A stretch of DNA of 64,000 nt. It comes from Obelidium mucronatum (Eukaryota; Chytridiomycota; Chytridiomycetes; Chytridiales; Chytriomycetaceae). Below are positions 21,401-33,828 of this stretch, piece after piece. The DNA lies in the NCBI GenBank assembly GCA_025765595.1, contig JAIVFH010000001.1, forward strand, positions 868,001 through 932,000. Direction: 5' to 3'. The notes below the pieces were generated by a model, which ran no database searches, was not told the origin of the DNA, and saw nothing but the letters and a program-made list of their open reading frames with translations. A program made the position numbers and the translations under genes. Numbering within the stretch: position 1 is the stretch's first letter; each line of letters starts with the position of its first letter.

Positions 21401-23383
21401 CTACGAAGACCGTTTTCCAATAGCCGACTGTAACATCACTTTAATGGCTTTGTCTTTTGCCACTTGAACCGCTTCATACGGCACCGCAACTTTTTTGCTG
21501 CTGTTTAAAATCGCCCACACGATAGCATAATGACCCAAAGAAGCTGCTTTGATGATTGCAGGACCAAACGAGAACTGGCTGTTAATTTCAACCATGCTTT
21601 TGACAACACCAACGTGGTTAAATGTGGCTGCCAATGTTAGCGCCCGCATCAGAGATTGTGGATGAAACTCGGTTGTTGAGATGAGAAATTCGACGACTTT
21701 TAAATGGCCCCTTTGACATGCGTTGAGAAGACATGCGGGGCTGATGGCAGAGACGAAAGTACTGTAATTCAACGAGAGGTATTCTAGGATTTGAGGGTGA
21801 CCATTCTTGCTGGCCATTTCTATGCAGCGAACCAGAACATTGTGTTCGAGCTTAAGGTTTCGAGAAGAGAGGAGCTGCACCACTTCAAGATGACCATTTG
21901 AACTATAAAAAAAGAGGCTGTTGGTGAAGTTTCGTCAATATTGCGTGGGGAAGTTACCATGCTTCGAATAAAGGCAAGTTATTCTTGACGGATGGATTGA
22001 CCGATGATTGGTTCAAAAGCAGCCGAAGTATTCGGTCATGTCCGTGCTGTGCGGCGTAGATTACACACGCCTGGTCTTGCGCTGCGGGATCGCACTTGTT
22101 GTCATTCCAAGAGTCGGGCCCAGTCCAATCGAGGAGTATTTCAACTATTTCTGTCCGGCCAAATCTGCAAGCGCTCACCAAAGCTTGACAGTCCATTGCT
22201 GTAGGATTAACGGATGGTTCCAACAGCAGCAGCCGAACGATATCGATGAATCCTTCGCAACAGGCAATTCGAATTGCTTTATTGCCCTGAATAGATGGAT
22301 TCACGCGTTCTGTCTTGAGTAGGGCTTCAACTATCCGTGTGTTTCCCATCTCGACGGCTGAGATTAACGGGGCGCCGGTGTTAATTGAAGGATCGACTCT
22401 ATCATCCGTAAGTATCAATTCAACGATTTCAGTGTAACTTTTGGCACATGCCACTAGAATACACTTGTTTCCTTGATCAGAAGCATCACATTTTCCAGTT
22501 GCCATGAGCAGGGCTACAATGCGAGTAAATCCGTGAGTGCAGGCAGTAACGAGAGCTGAATTCTTGTTATGCGACGGATCAATATCATTGCAAGACAGCA
22601 AATACGTTGCCGTTTCCAACTGATTCTTTTCACAAGCAGCAATCAAGGCACAGGAGAGAGTTGACGTGTAGAATGAGTGGGTCGGCTCTAACAGCAGCCG
22701 CACCACCTTTAAATGGCCATAGTTCGCAGCAACGATCAAGGAAGAAGCGGGAGGAATCACGTTTTGGGCCAAGAGAAATTCAATGGATTCGATTTGATTT
22801 GCAGCACATGCCCAAGAAAAGACCGTGTTTCGATCCGCTGATTTAAATGCCAGTGCGGAGTTCAAAAGTATCAGGTCAGCCGATATACTTGCCAGGATAG
22901 ACAGAAGATAGGCATTTGCCTCTGTAAGTGCCATGGTCTTATGTTCCTGTGCCAGTCTAACTGCAGGCAAAATCCTGCTCCCCCTCTTCACGAACGAGTA
23001 GTCAAATGTTCCTGGATCAAACGAAACTTCAAAGTGATCTATTGACTGTAATGAGAGACCTGTAATATGCTCATCAGTGGCTCTTAGTACGAAGATGTCA
23101 GCTCTGATATACCGTAGATCGACAGGAGGGCAGCATGATAACTCAGCGGAAGTGTGTGAAAGTTGATCGTCCTTTTAGCGCGAATCATCGTCAAGAAATC
23201 CCATCGCACAGTGGCAATGTGCTTTGTCAAGTTGTCAATGGCAAAGAAGTAATCGGTCCAGAGGGAAAACAGCTTGAAGTACAACAGCTTTGAGGAACGA
23301 GAAATTGGTCCAATCCAGTTAGGATGAACATGGACAAAGATGAGCATCAGAATTTCAGTGGGAAGCTCCTGCAACTTGACCAT
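21401..23383 (-). CDS. F-box-like / ankyrin-repeat protein
   Basis: Three exons (23383-23113, 23059-21958, 21902-21401; introns 53 and 55 nt) give 624 residues. The N-terminus MVKLQELPTEILMLIFVHV is a typical F-box-like start (LPxEILxxIF). From about residue 150 a series of roughly 35-residue ankyrin repeats follows, with units such as GHLKVVRLLLE, GFTRIVALLM, GFIDIVRLLLLEPSVNP and GHDRILRLLLNQ. It could be a substrate adaptor of an SCF ubiquitin ligase, but F-box/ankyrin families are often expanded and untested. Confidence 0.85.
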
Positions 23384-23485
23384 TTGAAATCACAAATAGA
23401 TCATACTTTAAACTATGTATAAATATTATTTTGATTACTGCATTACAAGTTTATTGTATTATTAAAATAAATACGACAAGCTCTC

Positions 23486-26400
23486 TTAAAATCCCGACTT
23501 TCGCGGCTTCTTCTTCGTTTGCTGCGACATTGATCCCGATTGCAATTGCGACCCACCAAACGAGAATCGCGAACCCAAAGACGGCAGTGGGGAGGCCACA
23601 CGTTGCGGAAGCTGGCTCTCTGTTTTCAATGACTGAGACATTGATGAAGTTGCAGCAACAGACAGTGGCTTAGGAGAATCAACCCGAACTGAACCACTAC
23701 CCAGAGACCCCAGTCCACCTAACCGATGACTCGGCCCTTGATTCTGAGAATTCGAAAGCGATTGCGACATTTTCTGAGACGCGGAAACTACCCGAACCTG
23801 ACTTCCAGTTAGAATACACTCATCCTCAATCGCTTTCATCAAATCCTGCTGCGTAAGCGTCGCCCGGCCACTCTTTCTCTTCTTGGATGGTTCTGTTGCT
23901 GTTCCTCCTGACCTTTCACCATTTGCACCCCCTTCCATTTTGAGTGGATCCTGGTGTTTAGACCATGTCTGCAGGGAGACTTGAAGCCCCATCCTCCTCC
24001 TGGCATCATATCCATCTTCATACCAATTCCGAGGATTCACCCATTTATCTCTCAACAAAATAGCCTCTTTGGAAAGTGGAAAGGGTGATTTCAGCAGCTG
24101 TGGGTTATGAATGGTGGCACTTTTGGGAAGATTCAAATCGCGGTCTTCAAGAAGAGTTTGGACCGTTGGGTCAATCACATCTTCATACCCTTCCTCATCT
24201 TCAATATCAGCTTCCAGATCGTTTCTTCTGGTTAATTGAGATTTCCTGGAAGGCGAGTTGGGCGATTCCGTCGTTTCAGTGGTTTGAGGAAAGCTTGGTA
24301 TACTAGCGCTCATGATAATATCGCGCGCTATCCAATCCAAGGCGGTCGTCCGTGTGACGTCTGATATCCGTCTCAACTCTGCCTGAATTAAAGTCAGCTT
24401 TATATTCTTATCGATACTCTTCCGAGTCCCAGAACCACTGGCAGCAGAACCACCAGCTGCCGCCGCCGCAAGTGGCGGTTGGAAATAATGGTTGCAAATC
24501 CGCTAGAGAAAATTCGTTCTCCAAGAGAGTTCGAACATGTTCCAAAGAGTAGTCTGAGGATAAATCATTCATTCCTAACAGATTCAAAGGAACTTTCCTC
24601 AGACTCAGTGGTTGGTGTCTTCTTTGCTGCTGGTGGTGGTCGGTATTCGGGGATTCCATGGGTTGGGTGTCAATCTCCATAATGTCCTCTTGTTTCCGAG
24701 ACTTATCTTCATTGTGTTGGCGAATGAAGGATGCAATAAAATTCTCCGTCATAAAAGGCGAAGAAACACGAGGATGAGGTAAAACTGGGTATCCATCCGA
24801 GTTGTAAACAATCGGAACAGTTTTAAGTCCTCGTTCGTATAATTCAAAGATTGTGCAGGACCGGTTCTCCGAAAGTGCCTCTGAAAGTATCTTCTTTTGT
24901 GATTCATTACTTGTTGGTGAGTTAGTGACTTCAAGCGCACCCATTAATACGTTTGAAAAGTCTACCATGTGAGGGACTTAGTTCTACACCAAAAAAAAAC
25001 GTGCGGAAGAGCAGAATTAAACTTACATTCGACATATGGAGTTACATCTTGCTCCACAACCAACTGTTTTAAATAGGGCAGTCTCTCGTACTCTTCCAGA
25101 GCCTGCTGTTCCACAATCCTGGTCCACCCATCATCTTGATCCGCCTCTTCCTCAGTCATGACAGTGTCCACACTATCATTAACACTGGGCTCATCTCGCT
25201 CACCCCCTGAAACGGAAAGAGTTTGTCGATATACAGCACCATCAAAACTTGCTTGAAACAAATCCACACGGCCATTCCCAGAGTCTCTCAAAGCAAGTCC
25301 AGCGAGCCCTGGCCATGGAGGAACAGATTTATCCCATTCTCGCCTCAAATCTTCTTTACCCCGCCGAGTCTCCGCTGGTTCCCCGAGTGCACCAATACCA
25401 CCTCCAACAACACCACTACTGCCAGCACTACCACCACCGGCGCCACTGCCAGTGGCAGCGCTACTACTACCAACGGCACCGATACGACTGTTTCCGGATC
25501 TAGTCTCCCTAGAAAACCCAGTAGGTCGCCACTCTGCCTCCATCTCACTTGAACTACTAACGTCGCCAACGCCATCAGCAGCGGTTGTAGCTGCACCACC
25601 ACCACCGCCGCCACCACCATCTTCTTTCCGTTTCTTAAAAAGGGGATGCGGAACATCAGGTACATAATTCCAAGAAGGTTCTTCGGGGTGATACAAATCA
25701 ATGCGTTTCTTGGAAACCGAAAAAGTCTTGTCGCCAAAAGGGGAAGCATACAATGCGTCATGGTGATGAAATGGGCTCAGTCTTTGCGGTTTATATTTCG
25801 ATTGAGTTGTTGTTGCTGTTGTTGTTGTTGTATTTTGATGGGTCTGGGTTTGTTGATGGTGGTTCTCGTCAATGTTTGGATCGCCAACAAAGGAATGAAT
25901 TAACCCGGGATTATTCTTGGATTCGTATGAGCTGAAGGGAAAGACTGAAATATCTCCATGTCTTCGATTCCACGTAACCAAAGCAGCTATATTTTCAAAA
26001 AAAAAAAGTTTGGTGGAATTCCAACCAGCAAAACAAATAAAAAACTATCACTCGTACATTCATTGCCCGACTTGAAAAACGTGATTCCCTCTGGCCCATC
26101 ATCAGGATCGTTGATGGCCCATTCCATAACTGGAGATTTGGGATACCGCGTGTCGAGTAGACTTGTGGATTCAGTTCCACAGATTCCAAGTTCAAATGAA
26201 TTCAATGGATTTGTCGCGATTCCACGTAAAAAATAGTTGACTGGTGAAGATGATGACGAAAAAGAAGACGATGGAGACGGTGTATAGAATGGAAGGAGAG
26301 TTTCTACCGGAGACTAAAAGTTTCGATAAGCTAGTTGTTGGTTGGATGTGTTTGAAAAAAAAAAGAGTGGGACGCAACTCGAAGGTCCAACAAAGACACA

Positions 26401-27657
26401 GTTTTCGCTTCCCCTATAAACAAAATCCGTGGATGCCATGCATACTCCAGTCCTTTCCACTTGTACGAATTATGTCTGTACAAAAGCGATTGATTCGAAA
26501 ACAGTTGTGTTTCAATCTCTGCTGAATCGCCTCCGTTTTTGATTGTTCGTGTTCTTTGATGTGGGTTAACGGGCGCGGATAATAGATCCCAAACGTGGAT
26601 GGACCGGTCTGAGCAGATCCATGCTGCTTCACATGGTATCGTTGGATTGAAAGCCAGATGGAGAGGTTCGGCTGTGTGGTGTATGGCTTCATGGATTTCG
26701 TGAAATAGGAGTGGTGATGATGGTGATGCATCGTTTGCATTTGTGCCGCCCGCGGAGAGGAACGAAATACCAGTGAATGTACGAACACCCACAAGTCCTG
26801 ATAAATGCATATAAAATAAGAACGCATGCAGCCTTGATTGGTTACCAATCAAAAGAAGAAAAAAAATACACGAAACTGGAAACGGTATGATCCAATTGCT
26901 TCAATGACGCAGTAATTTGATGAATTGGGGTTTTGAACACATGACATGCTTCTTTTTGAGGACTTATTTTGGATTCCTCAATTCCAAAGACGCCTACATC
27001 CAAAATGGGTTGAAAAGGAAATCAGCCCATGACTCTTTGATTTCGTTTGAAGCCGAGTTTTTACTCACACAATTCGTTTCCAGCAATCCCTCCAGCGGTC
27101 AACAACCAATCCGTGGTATCTCCACACATCCTTTTATATATTGACAGTAAATTTCCTCGAATCGGGTCGTATTCGTATCGTTCGTCCTCGAGTTTGAGCT
27201 CTTGTTCAAGTATGGGAAGGAGAATCTCCCGCGATACGCCTTCGTCTGGATGTACAGACTCAAAAAAGTTGATCTATCATTTTTTTGCGTTCAGCAGTTA
27301 TAACAGGACGGAATAGTGGGGAAGCGCATTGTTGACCTCGTCCATCTGTCGCTGTTTTGCTGCATGAAACGTCAAAGGACCAACTGGTCGATCCCACTTT
27401 CGCCATCGAGGCCCAATCTTACAGGTTTTGGATATTGGATTCAGGAGATGTATCGCAGTTGCTAAAGATGATGAAAAAAAAAAGTGTTAACACTGTGCGC
27501 TTTGTGACGACAAGCCACACTCTTCACCTGAACCCTCATTCGAAAGCTGGGGAGTGTAATCGTTAAGGAAAGATAATCCATCGAGAGTTCCGAATGATGA
27601 TGGGACCACATTTCCAGCACTGTCCTTTGGTTTTGCGTAGTGCCAAGTGTTATACAT
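23486..27657 (-). CDS. probable RNA polymerase I core factor subunit, Rrn6/TAF1C-like
   Basis: A multi-exon gene with proposed ATG at 27657 (MYNTWHYAKP). Recognisable pieces in order: a beta-propeller-like N-terminal half; YKWKGLEYAWHPRILF...VSLLDLR, which matches the HPR...DLR segment of Rrn6/TAF1C; DTRYPKSPVMEWA; a low-complexity Gly/Ser insert; SDGYPVLPHP; and a Ser/Gln-rich tail ending KKKPRKSGF, like fungal Rrn6 C-termini. Several introns fit (for example GTAAGTTT to ACTAAG near 25024-24975, and one ending TATAG near 25988). Between about 24500 and 24460 the frame changes without a usable intron. Rrn6 works in ribosomal DNA promoter recognition. The family call is from motifs only; exact exon limits in the 5' third are uncertain. 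Confidence 0.55.
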
Positions 27658-27809
27658 TTATCCAGTTTTCTTTTTGAGGGTTATACATTTCCACAATATA
27701 AATTCACTTGCCCTCCGAACTCCTTGAATTGGCAGCTGCTATCGCTCTCGCGCGACAGTCGCAACTGTTGGTATGATTCTAACCTTTCCTTTTTTCCAAA
27801 AAATACATC

Positions 27810-29727
27810 ATGAACCAAGACCCTTACCTTATCTGGCGCCTTGTCGTTCCACACCTTGACACTCTCGAAACAATCATACTCCTGTCCAAAACCAGTCGCG
27901 GGCTTTATTCTGTTTGTTTAGACTGTTCTCCTGAACTTCGTTTTGCGAACCAATTGGCAGGTAGCTGTTGAACAAGACCGTCTCGATCTTGCCAACAAGG
28001 CTCCTGGAACATGGATTCCTGTTGGTTATTGGGCCTTGTATCATTGCCTTCTTGGTCACTTGGAGTTGGCTTTGGAAGCAGCCTCACAAACACACAAACT
28101 GCACGCAAACACATGTATCTCATTTGCCAAACACTGTCGGTACACTTTATTCTTCCTACCCACTCTCATATTCCAAATATCTACAACATCTCCTTGACAC
28201 AATGCTCAATAATGGTTCGCCTTCCTGATGGATGTCGGGAATATTCGCACGGTCTCTTGTTTCTCGATTTCAGGCAGCAGTAATATCGACGAAGGGGAAT
28301 CCGGAGAAGAAGAGATACTGGCGGAGAGAGTTAGATTGACTTGCTGGATTCCCAACTCTGTCACTTCTTCGACACCAACAAATGATCAACGTTGCGGCAT
28401 CAAAATCCCAACAGATCCTTGTCAACAAGCACTTCAGTCTCTATTTCAAGAATCAAAAGAGAAGCAACTGCAACCAGTATCGTGTATTCTCAACATCTGA
28501 TGGGTTCTGTGCAGAATTTGTTTCTGCCTTTGAATTCTTGATGTCTTTGTCTTGTGTCCAACAAGGCCTTCAGTTCCTGATTTTCTCAACGAGATTCTGT
28601 TTCACCCCAATTTTTCTCATCTACCTGAAGTCAAGTGGGCTGGCTATCCTATTTGGCGACCCCTACTTTTCCCAAGTGTTGCGTTCGTCTTTGAACACCC
28701 GCTCTCAAAATTTGCGTTGGTCACAAGCAAACACAGCTTTGACTTCATTTGCCTAATGACGGCCTGGTTCCAATCTATAGCAAGAATTGCATACACCATG
28801 GCTCTGTTTGATGCCAATTATCCTAGGTTTGAAGACCAAACAAGTGATTGTATTTCGGAAATGTCTCTTGATTTTTCGGAGGATGGTGATGATGATGATG
28901 TTGGTGTTGATCATGTTGAGGAAATTCAGGCAGTTGAGGAAATTGGTTCGCCAGTCACAGATCTTTTTGAGGCTGCCAGTTGGAATGCAGAGGAAAGGAT
29001 TAATGAGGGTGGTGTGGAGGATGCGTATTTGGAGTTTAGAACGGAGAAAGAGCCGGTTGATGAGACGAGTGACTTGGATTCAGAGGACAGGACTGAATCT
29101 GTGACATCGTCCATTCCACGACAGTTCACATTCACCGAACAACTGAATTGAACGTATAGTCAAGCAAATTGATGTCATAAATTGTTCTAACGAGAAAGAC
29201 AGTTTCCTAGTAATCGTGAAGGATTGTGCTGGTGACCGAGTAATGGAAGTGTTTTGTACAATGTGAAAATCAAAGCGGCTGAGGAGGATGGCCATCATCT
29301 TTCCATTGACTTTTGGGAGCCTTCTGTTAATTCTGCGGCTGAGTTTAAGGATGCTGTTGTTCAAATGCTGCTTAGTTTCGGTGTGGAAGGGATTGAAACC
29401 GCAGGTGCCGTTGAGTTTGGCCGGATTTGGAGTATGGTTGCGTATTTCCTCATCACGGCTGGTTGGGGTGGGCTGCTTACAAAGGACACATCATATTTGA
29501 GCCGGTATTACAATTCATTGAGGGGCGATGTGGCACCATTTGATCTTGAGATTGTGTTGGGATATCGAGAGATCTTGGACGAAAAATTATCTGCAATAGA
29601 TGGGTACTACTGTATTGGGCATTGCGATCAGGAATTCGATATGCAGTTTCGGAGGATGGAAAGATGTTTCGACAGGGGCGACGTTCGGTATGCTTTATGG
29701 GAAGAGGGGGACTATCATAATGATTAA
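27810..29727 (+). pseudogene. unresolved multi-part locus, F-box-like start
   Basis: From ATG 27810 a frame begins MNQDPYLIWRLVVPHLDTLETIILLSK, resembling the start of fungal F-box proteins. It then shifts frame without an intron (near 27955) into VEQDRLDLANKAPGTWIPVG and a helix-rich GHLELALEAASQ piece. Further pieces at 28228-28497, 28560-29151 (Asp/Glu-rich tail) and 29254-29727 (helical, ending EEGDYHND) read well but do not join through credible splice sites. It could be one broken gene or two small genes. No catalytic motif seen. Confidence 0.35.
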
Positions 29728-29806
29728 TATACATGTGCAAACACTTCAGTTATTGTTTTAAGAAAAGAAATAGTATAATATTAATATAAATGGGCAAACA
29801 TTTCGG

Positions 29807-31505
29807 TTATTGCTTTAGAAAAGAAATGACAGCTGATACCCAGGCAGCAACGGCATATGCTCCTGGGTCGGGAACAGTCAACAGCAGCACCAATATAACT
29901 GGATCGGCCAGCACGGGCTGTTTGCATGGACTCTGTTGCTTTGGCACCTTCCTTTACCTTGCTGATGGCACGGTCGAAATCGAGAGGATTTTGTACGAGA
30001 GATTGAACCGAGTGGATGCAGCGCGTCAATCATTGTTCTGTCGCCTGGTTTAGCGCCACCATATTTAATGATTGCTTCCAATCCCTTTTCAAGAGAAATG
30101 GCCCAGCTTTCAGGAGACACGTTGGAACATGAGCTTAAAAAGCCTGCAGCAGCATCCAACATGATACAATAGAGAACACCACTTGAGCCTCCCATGGTTG
30201 TTTCCAAGACAGCTGAAATCGAAATCAGCGTGGACGCAGGATGAGAAAAGGGTAGTTTGTCGAGTACACCAAGAATAGCGAGTCCTCCGGCTTTAACAGT
30301 GTGACCACAATCGCCATCCCCTGCGACTGTATCGAATTCCGTCAATCGTTCCTCAGAAGCGATCATTGTTTCGGCCGCGATACGAATGCATTCCTTGAGG
30401 ACTTTTGCGTGATCAGCCAGAGATGGAGGGACCTTGAATGGGTGTGACAGTCACATTTGACACAGTTTTCGCCGACAGCGGAGGAAGGAGTGGATTTCCA
30501 TTGATCAAGCTGGACGCGAACGACTCCCGGCCATTGTCCAATATTATCAGGTTGGGCATCCAGCAACTCCAGCATTTCTTCAGTGGCATCAACAAGAAGG
30601 GTCAAAGACAATCCATGCATCTGGAGAGATGTCATTAGTCTCCCAGTAATGACTCGCAGAGAGGCAAGGGACGGGTATGTATCGCGAATGTATAGCAGGA
30701 CGTGTTTCTGGAAAGCATTGATTTCAAGATCCTGTCGCCGAGCCCAGATTGTTGATCAGCACGACCAAGTGGCCCGTGGGGTTGATTCCAACCGTGTATC
30801 GGAGAGGGATCGGGCACCACAATCATGTCGACCAGCCGCTTCGCCAGCACGGCGGCGTCGAAGGGCTTTTCGGTCGCAAAGCCCGGCTCGCCGTGGATGC
30901 CCAGACCCAGCTCCACAGGACGCCGCGCGCACGGCGACGCCGACGGTGCCGACTCTGCGCGCGACTTCTTCGGCCAGCGCAGCGACGGCGGCGACGGTTG
31001 CACCGCGGCGCGCGGCCTCGCCGGCGACTTTGTACACCAGCACGGCGCCGGCGAGCCCGCGGCGGCCCGTGGCGGCGGTGCGCGCGTGCGGCAGCGCGCA
31101 GTCGTCGGCGACAACAACGAGGCGCGCGGCGCGCCCGGACACCGCGGCGAAGCGCTCGAGCGCGCGGCCGAACGACAGCCGGTCGCCCGTGTAGTTCTTC
31201 GCGACAAGCACCGCGTCGCGCCCGAGCTGCGAGAGCGCGCGGACCGCCTGCGCCGACGCCGGCGCCGCAAACACGCCGCCGCACACCGCTCCCGCGAGCA
31301 TCCCGCCGCCGACAAACCCGGCGTGCGCCGGCTCGTGTCCGCTGCCGCCGCCGCTGAGCACCGCCGTCGTCTGCGAGGCGGGCAGCGTCCGCAAGACGAC
31401 AATGTCCGAACACGCGTCCGTTCGGACACCCGGGTGCCCGTCGAGAAGCGTCGCGCCGTCGATGGCGTCGGACACGAGCGAGGGCGATTCCACAAACAAC
31501 GGCAT
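29807..31505 (-). pseudogene. dihydroxyacetone kinase, interrupted by several frame breaks
   Basis: The start MPLFVESPSL leads into the DhaK-like domain: SGGGSGHEPAHAGFVG (the substrate-binding His region), KNYTGDRLSFG and LGLGIHGEPG. The DhaL-like kinase domain has FDTVAGDGDCGHTVKAG, TMGGSSGVLY, GDRTMIDAL, TARAGRSSYIG and PDPGAYAVAAW, ending at a stop at 29807-29809. These pieces lie in correct order but in changing frames, with at least five breaks. One is near 30920, where about 15 family residues before LGLGIHGEPG are also missing. Others are near 30800, 30725, 30440 and 29870. None has GT-AG borders. An intact enzyme would phosphorylate dihydroxyacetone in glycerol use. Roughly 30840-31490 is extremely GC-rich, unlike the rest. 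It is a pseudogene or a badly called stretch. Confidence 0.75.
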
Positions 31506-31604
31506 TTCTTTTTTTAATCAAGTTGCTTTATTTATTGATCAACAATAATAGTAAACTGAACCACAATGAAAACAGCAAAGAACAAAAATTAATTAAATCA
31601 CGGG

Positions 31605-32390
31605 CTAATTAGCACCTCCACCCGCAATTCTTCCAATTCCACTGAGAATTCCTCCTACAATGGCTCCTGGATTGCCCAACGTGGCTGCCGTTCCTTGAAT
31701 CGCGTCTTGGATATTAGTTGCCGCATCAGAAAGAGCCCCTCCGGCTTTCTTTCCACCCTTCTTTCCTTTCTTTCCCGCTGGCGCTGGCGCAGGAGCAGCA
31801 GCTGTAACAAGCCCAGTTGTTCCTGCATCAGAAGCAATCTGCAATGATGGAACAATTTGCCAAGGTTGATTCGCATTGCCGGCGATTACCATATTGACTG
31901 TAACTGGTCCGTAGTTTTGCGCTGGTGGCGTCCACATGACTGTCATGGTGGTAAGTCCCAGCATCGGTACAGAGTGCGTGATTGTGCTTTCTGGCGCATC
32001 GTTTTGGACATTCAACGTTGCGCAAGAAGCGGCAGTTTGTGCACGGAGTCCTTGGGCAGCCAAATTTGTAAATGCTCCAACATGTTGTGGCGCTCCGCCA
32101 GTAGGTCCATTCGCGGCCGTCAAGGTAGAATCTTGGGTCGTTCCTGGAGTTACATACGCAAGGACTCCGGCGGTTGCTGGAAAGTTTCCATTTACAGTAA
32201 TTGGAATGGCTGGACCACCAGGCGTATAACTTGCAGGAACAGACATTGTAAGCCCCAAGTTACTTTGCGCCACCTTGTGTCCTTTTTGAATGACTTGTTC
32301 AGTGATTCTGCACTTTGGGGCACCGGTAGGAAAGGCGAAGGCTTGGAAACCGGCCAAAACGACAATTGAGACGACTTGAATAAGCTGCAT
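31605..32390 (-). CDS. secreted reeler-domain protein
   Basis: A single exon of 261 residues. The signal peptide is MQLIQVVSIVVLAGFQAFAF. The body has the reeler pattern: PxxYTPGGPAIPITVNG, GVLAYVTPG, an ASCATLN cysteine, ESTITHS and MWTPPAQNYGPVTVNMVIAG. In other proteins this fold is extracellular (reelin, fungal and insect defence proteins). The tail has an Ala/Pro linker, a Lys/Gly patch (GKKGKKGGKK) and a Gly-rich C-terminus. Function unknown; it sits among secreted carbohydrate-active genes. Confidence 0.75.
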   Translation of the reverse strand: MQLIQVVSIVVLAGFQAFAFPTGAPKCRITEQVIQKGHKVAQSNLGLTMSVPASYTPGGPAIPITVNGNFPATAGVLAYVTPGTTQDSTLTAANGPTGGAPQHVGAFTNLAAQGLRAQTAASCATLNVQNDAPESTITHSVPMLGLTTMTVMWTPPAQNYGPVTVNMVIAGNANQPWQIVPSLQIASDAGTTGLVTAAAPAPAPAGKKGKKGGKKAGGALSDAATNIQDAIQGTAATLGNPGAIVGGILSGIGRIAGGGAN

Positions 32391-32708
32391 TTGGGTTTTC
32401 CACTTTTTAACTTGGGTTTTTGGGCGTTAAATTATGGGACTTTCCTTGTTATTTATACGAGGTTTCATGGTGGAAGAATAGAATTATTTCATTATGGGAT
32501 TTTGGTGGAATTTCAACTCAAATTCATTTTAATAATTACAACTCTAAAACTGAAAAATCCTACCCCTCTCTGTCTAAATAAAAATCAATATATGTTCCAA
32601 ATGATTCGGATTTAACTGCTTGCTTTGCTGTCATGTCAGCGTTAGCTTGCGACGACATTTATTACTGGTGCAGAAATCGCATCAAGAAAAACACGCCAGA
32701 AATCCATC
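32391..32708. other. intergenic promoter region between divergent genes
   Basis: A 318-base AT-rich spacer separates the reeler gene (leftward) and the coiled-coil gene (rightward). No repeat or open frame of note. Confidence 0.4.
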
Positions 32709-33619
32709 ATGTCCCAGCCACCAACAAATCCCACCCAACACCAACAAAACCAAAGGAGACAGCAATACCCGCGTCAGCCCGGAAATATGCCTCCACCTGT
32801 TGCAAACTACCCGCAGCAGTACCAGAATCGCGGCGGCCAACAACCACAAATTTTCCACCACCCAACCCCACAATTCCTCCACCTCCAACAACTGCAACAA
32901 CAGCAACAGCAACTCATTATCGCCAATCAAACAATCCACACCCTTGAATCACAGCTCGCTCAAGTCAACGCGGCTCTCACCGCAAAGACTCAGGAATGCG
33001 AGACTTTATTATCGGAAATCCAAACCCTTCGTGTCACATCAACGTCGGGACCTTCTCACGAAAATGCACATGTCGAAGAAGAGTCCGTCACTCATCTCGA
33101 TGCTACAATAGTATCACTTCTTGAAAATCTCCAAAAGGAAGTAGAAGAGAAACGCGAGACTGTGAAAGCGCTGCAACAACAATTGCAAGCAAGTTCCTTC
33201 ACAACAGAAAGGTACATGACCAAAAAAAAGTTGGCTAGGCTACTTTCCTTTTTTTTTTTTTTTCTTTTTTTTTTTCGAGTTAATAATTCTTTCTTGTCTT
33301 GTTTCTTACACAGCATTGAAGGAAAGAGACTCGCATCCCTTGTTTCGCTTTTGGAAGCAGAAAACAAGTCGCTGTTGGCTCATTTGAGTGGAGATTCGCG
33401 GATCGAGCACCTGCAAATGCTTCTCGCGCAAAAGAGTGCCGAGAATTTGGCTTTGAAGGTGAAGTTGCAAGGTAAAAAACAACAAAATAAGTTGTTTATT
33501 ATTGGGTGTTGAGTCCAATATTGTGAAACGTAAAACTCCTTCCCATTATAGAAACTGAGGAGCTGGCTGTTAGTCTTGATGCAGAACTGGAGTACATGCA
33601 TCAAAGTTCAAAACGCTAA
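32709..33619 (+). CDS. coiled-coil protein with Gln/Pro-rich N-terminus
   Basis: Three exons (32709-33211, 33314-33471, 33552-33619) encode 242 residues. Residues 1-75 are Gln/Pro/Asn-rich and disordered. From about residue 70 to the end, heptad-like patterns (QTIHTLESQLAQVNAAL, LQKEVEEKRETVKALQQQL, LVSLLEAENKSLLAHL) predict a long coiled coil broken by an acidic HVEEESVTHL loop. I do not recognise a family; short dimeric centrosomal or scaffold proteins look like this. The first intron (102 nt) contains long T runs. Confidence 0.75.
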
Positions 33620-33828
33620 TTTTAGGTGACAAAAAACTTTTCGAGTTCAACAAAAAAAATGGAAGAAATAGATACTTGACTGATTTGCAGAGCAACAAGA
33701 AAATAAAGAATGAAATTAGAGTAATTTATTGATTCTATACTACTCTTTTTTTTTTTTTTTTTTGAGGCGCCTTTCTTTTGATGTTTCGGTTTCAAACAAG
33801 CAAACCTAGGGCCAAAAAAAAAGATCTC

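Noticed and set aside
25223..25761. Val/Leu- and Thr-rich frames opposite or beside the Rrn6-like low-complexity insert
   Set aside because: Alternative-frame translation of Gly/Ser/Ala codon repeats.
30749..31517. Long overlapping frames on both strands across the GC-rich part of DAK
   Set aside because: High GC removes stops in all frames; only the frame with DAK motifs is meaningful.
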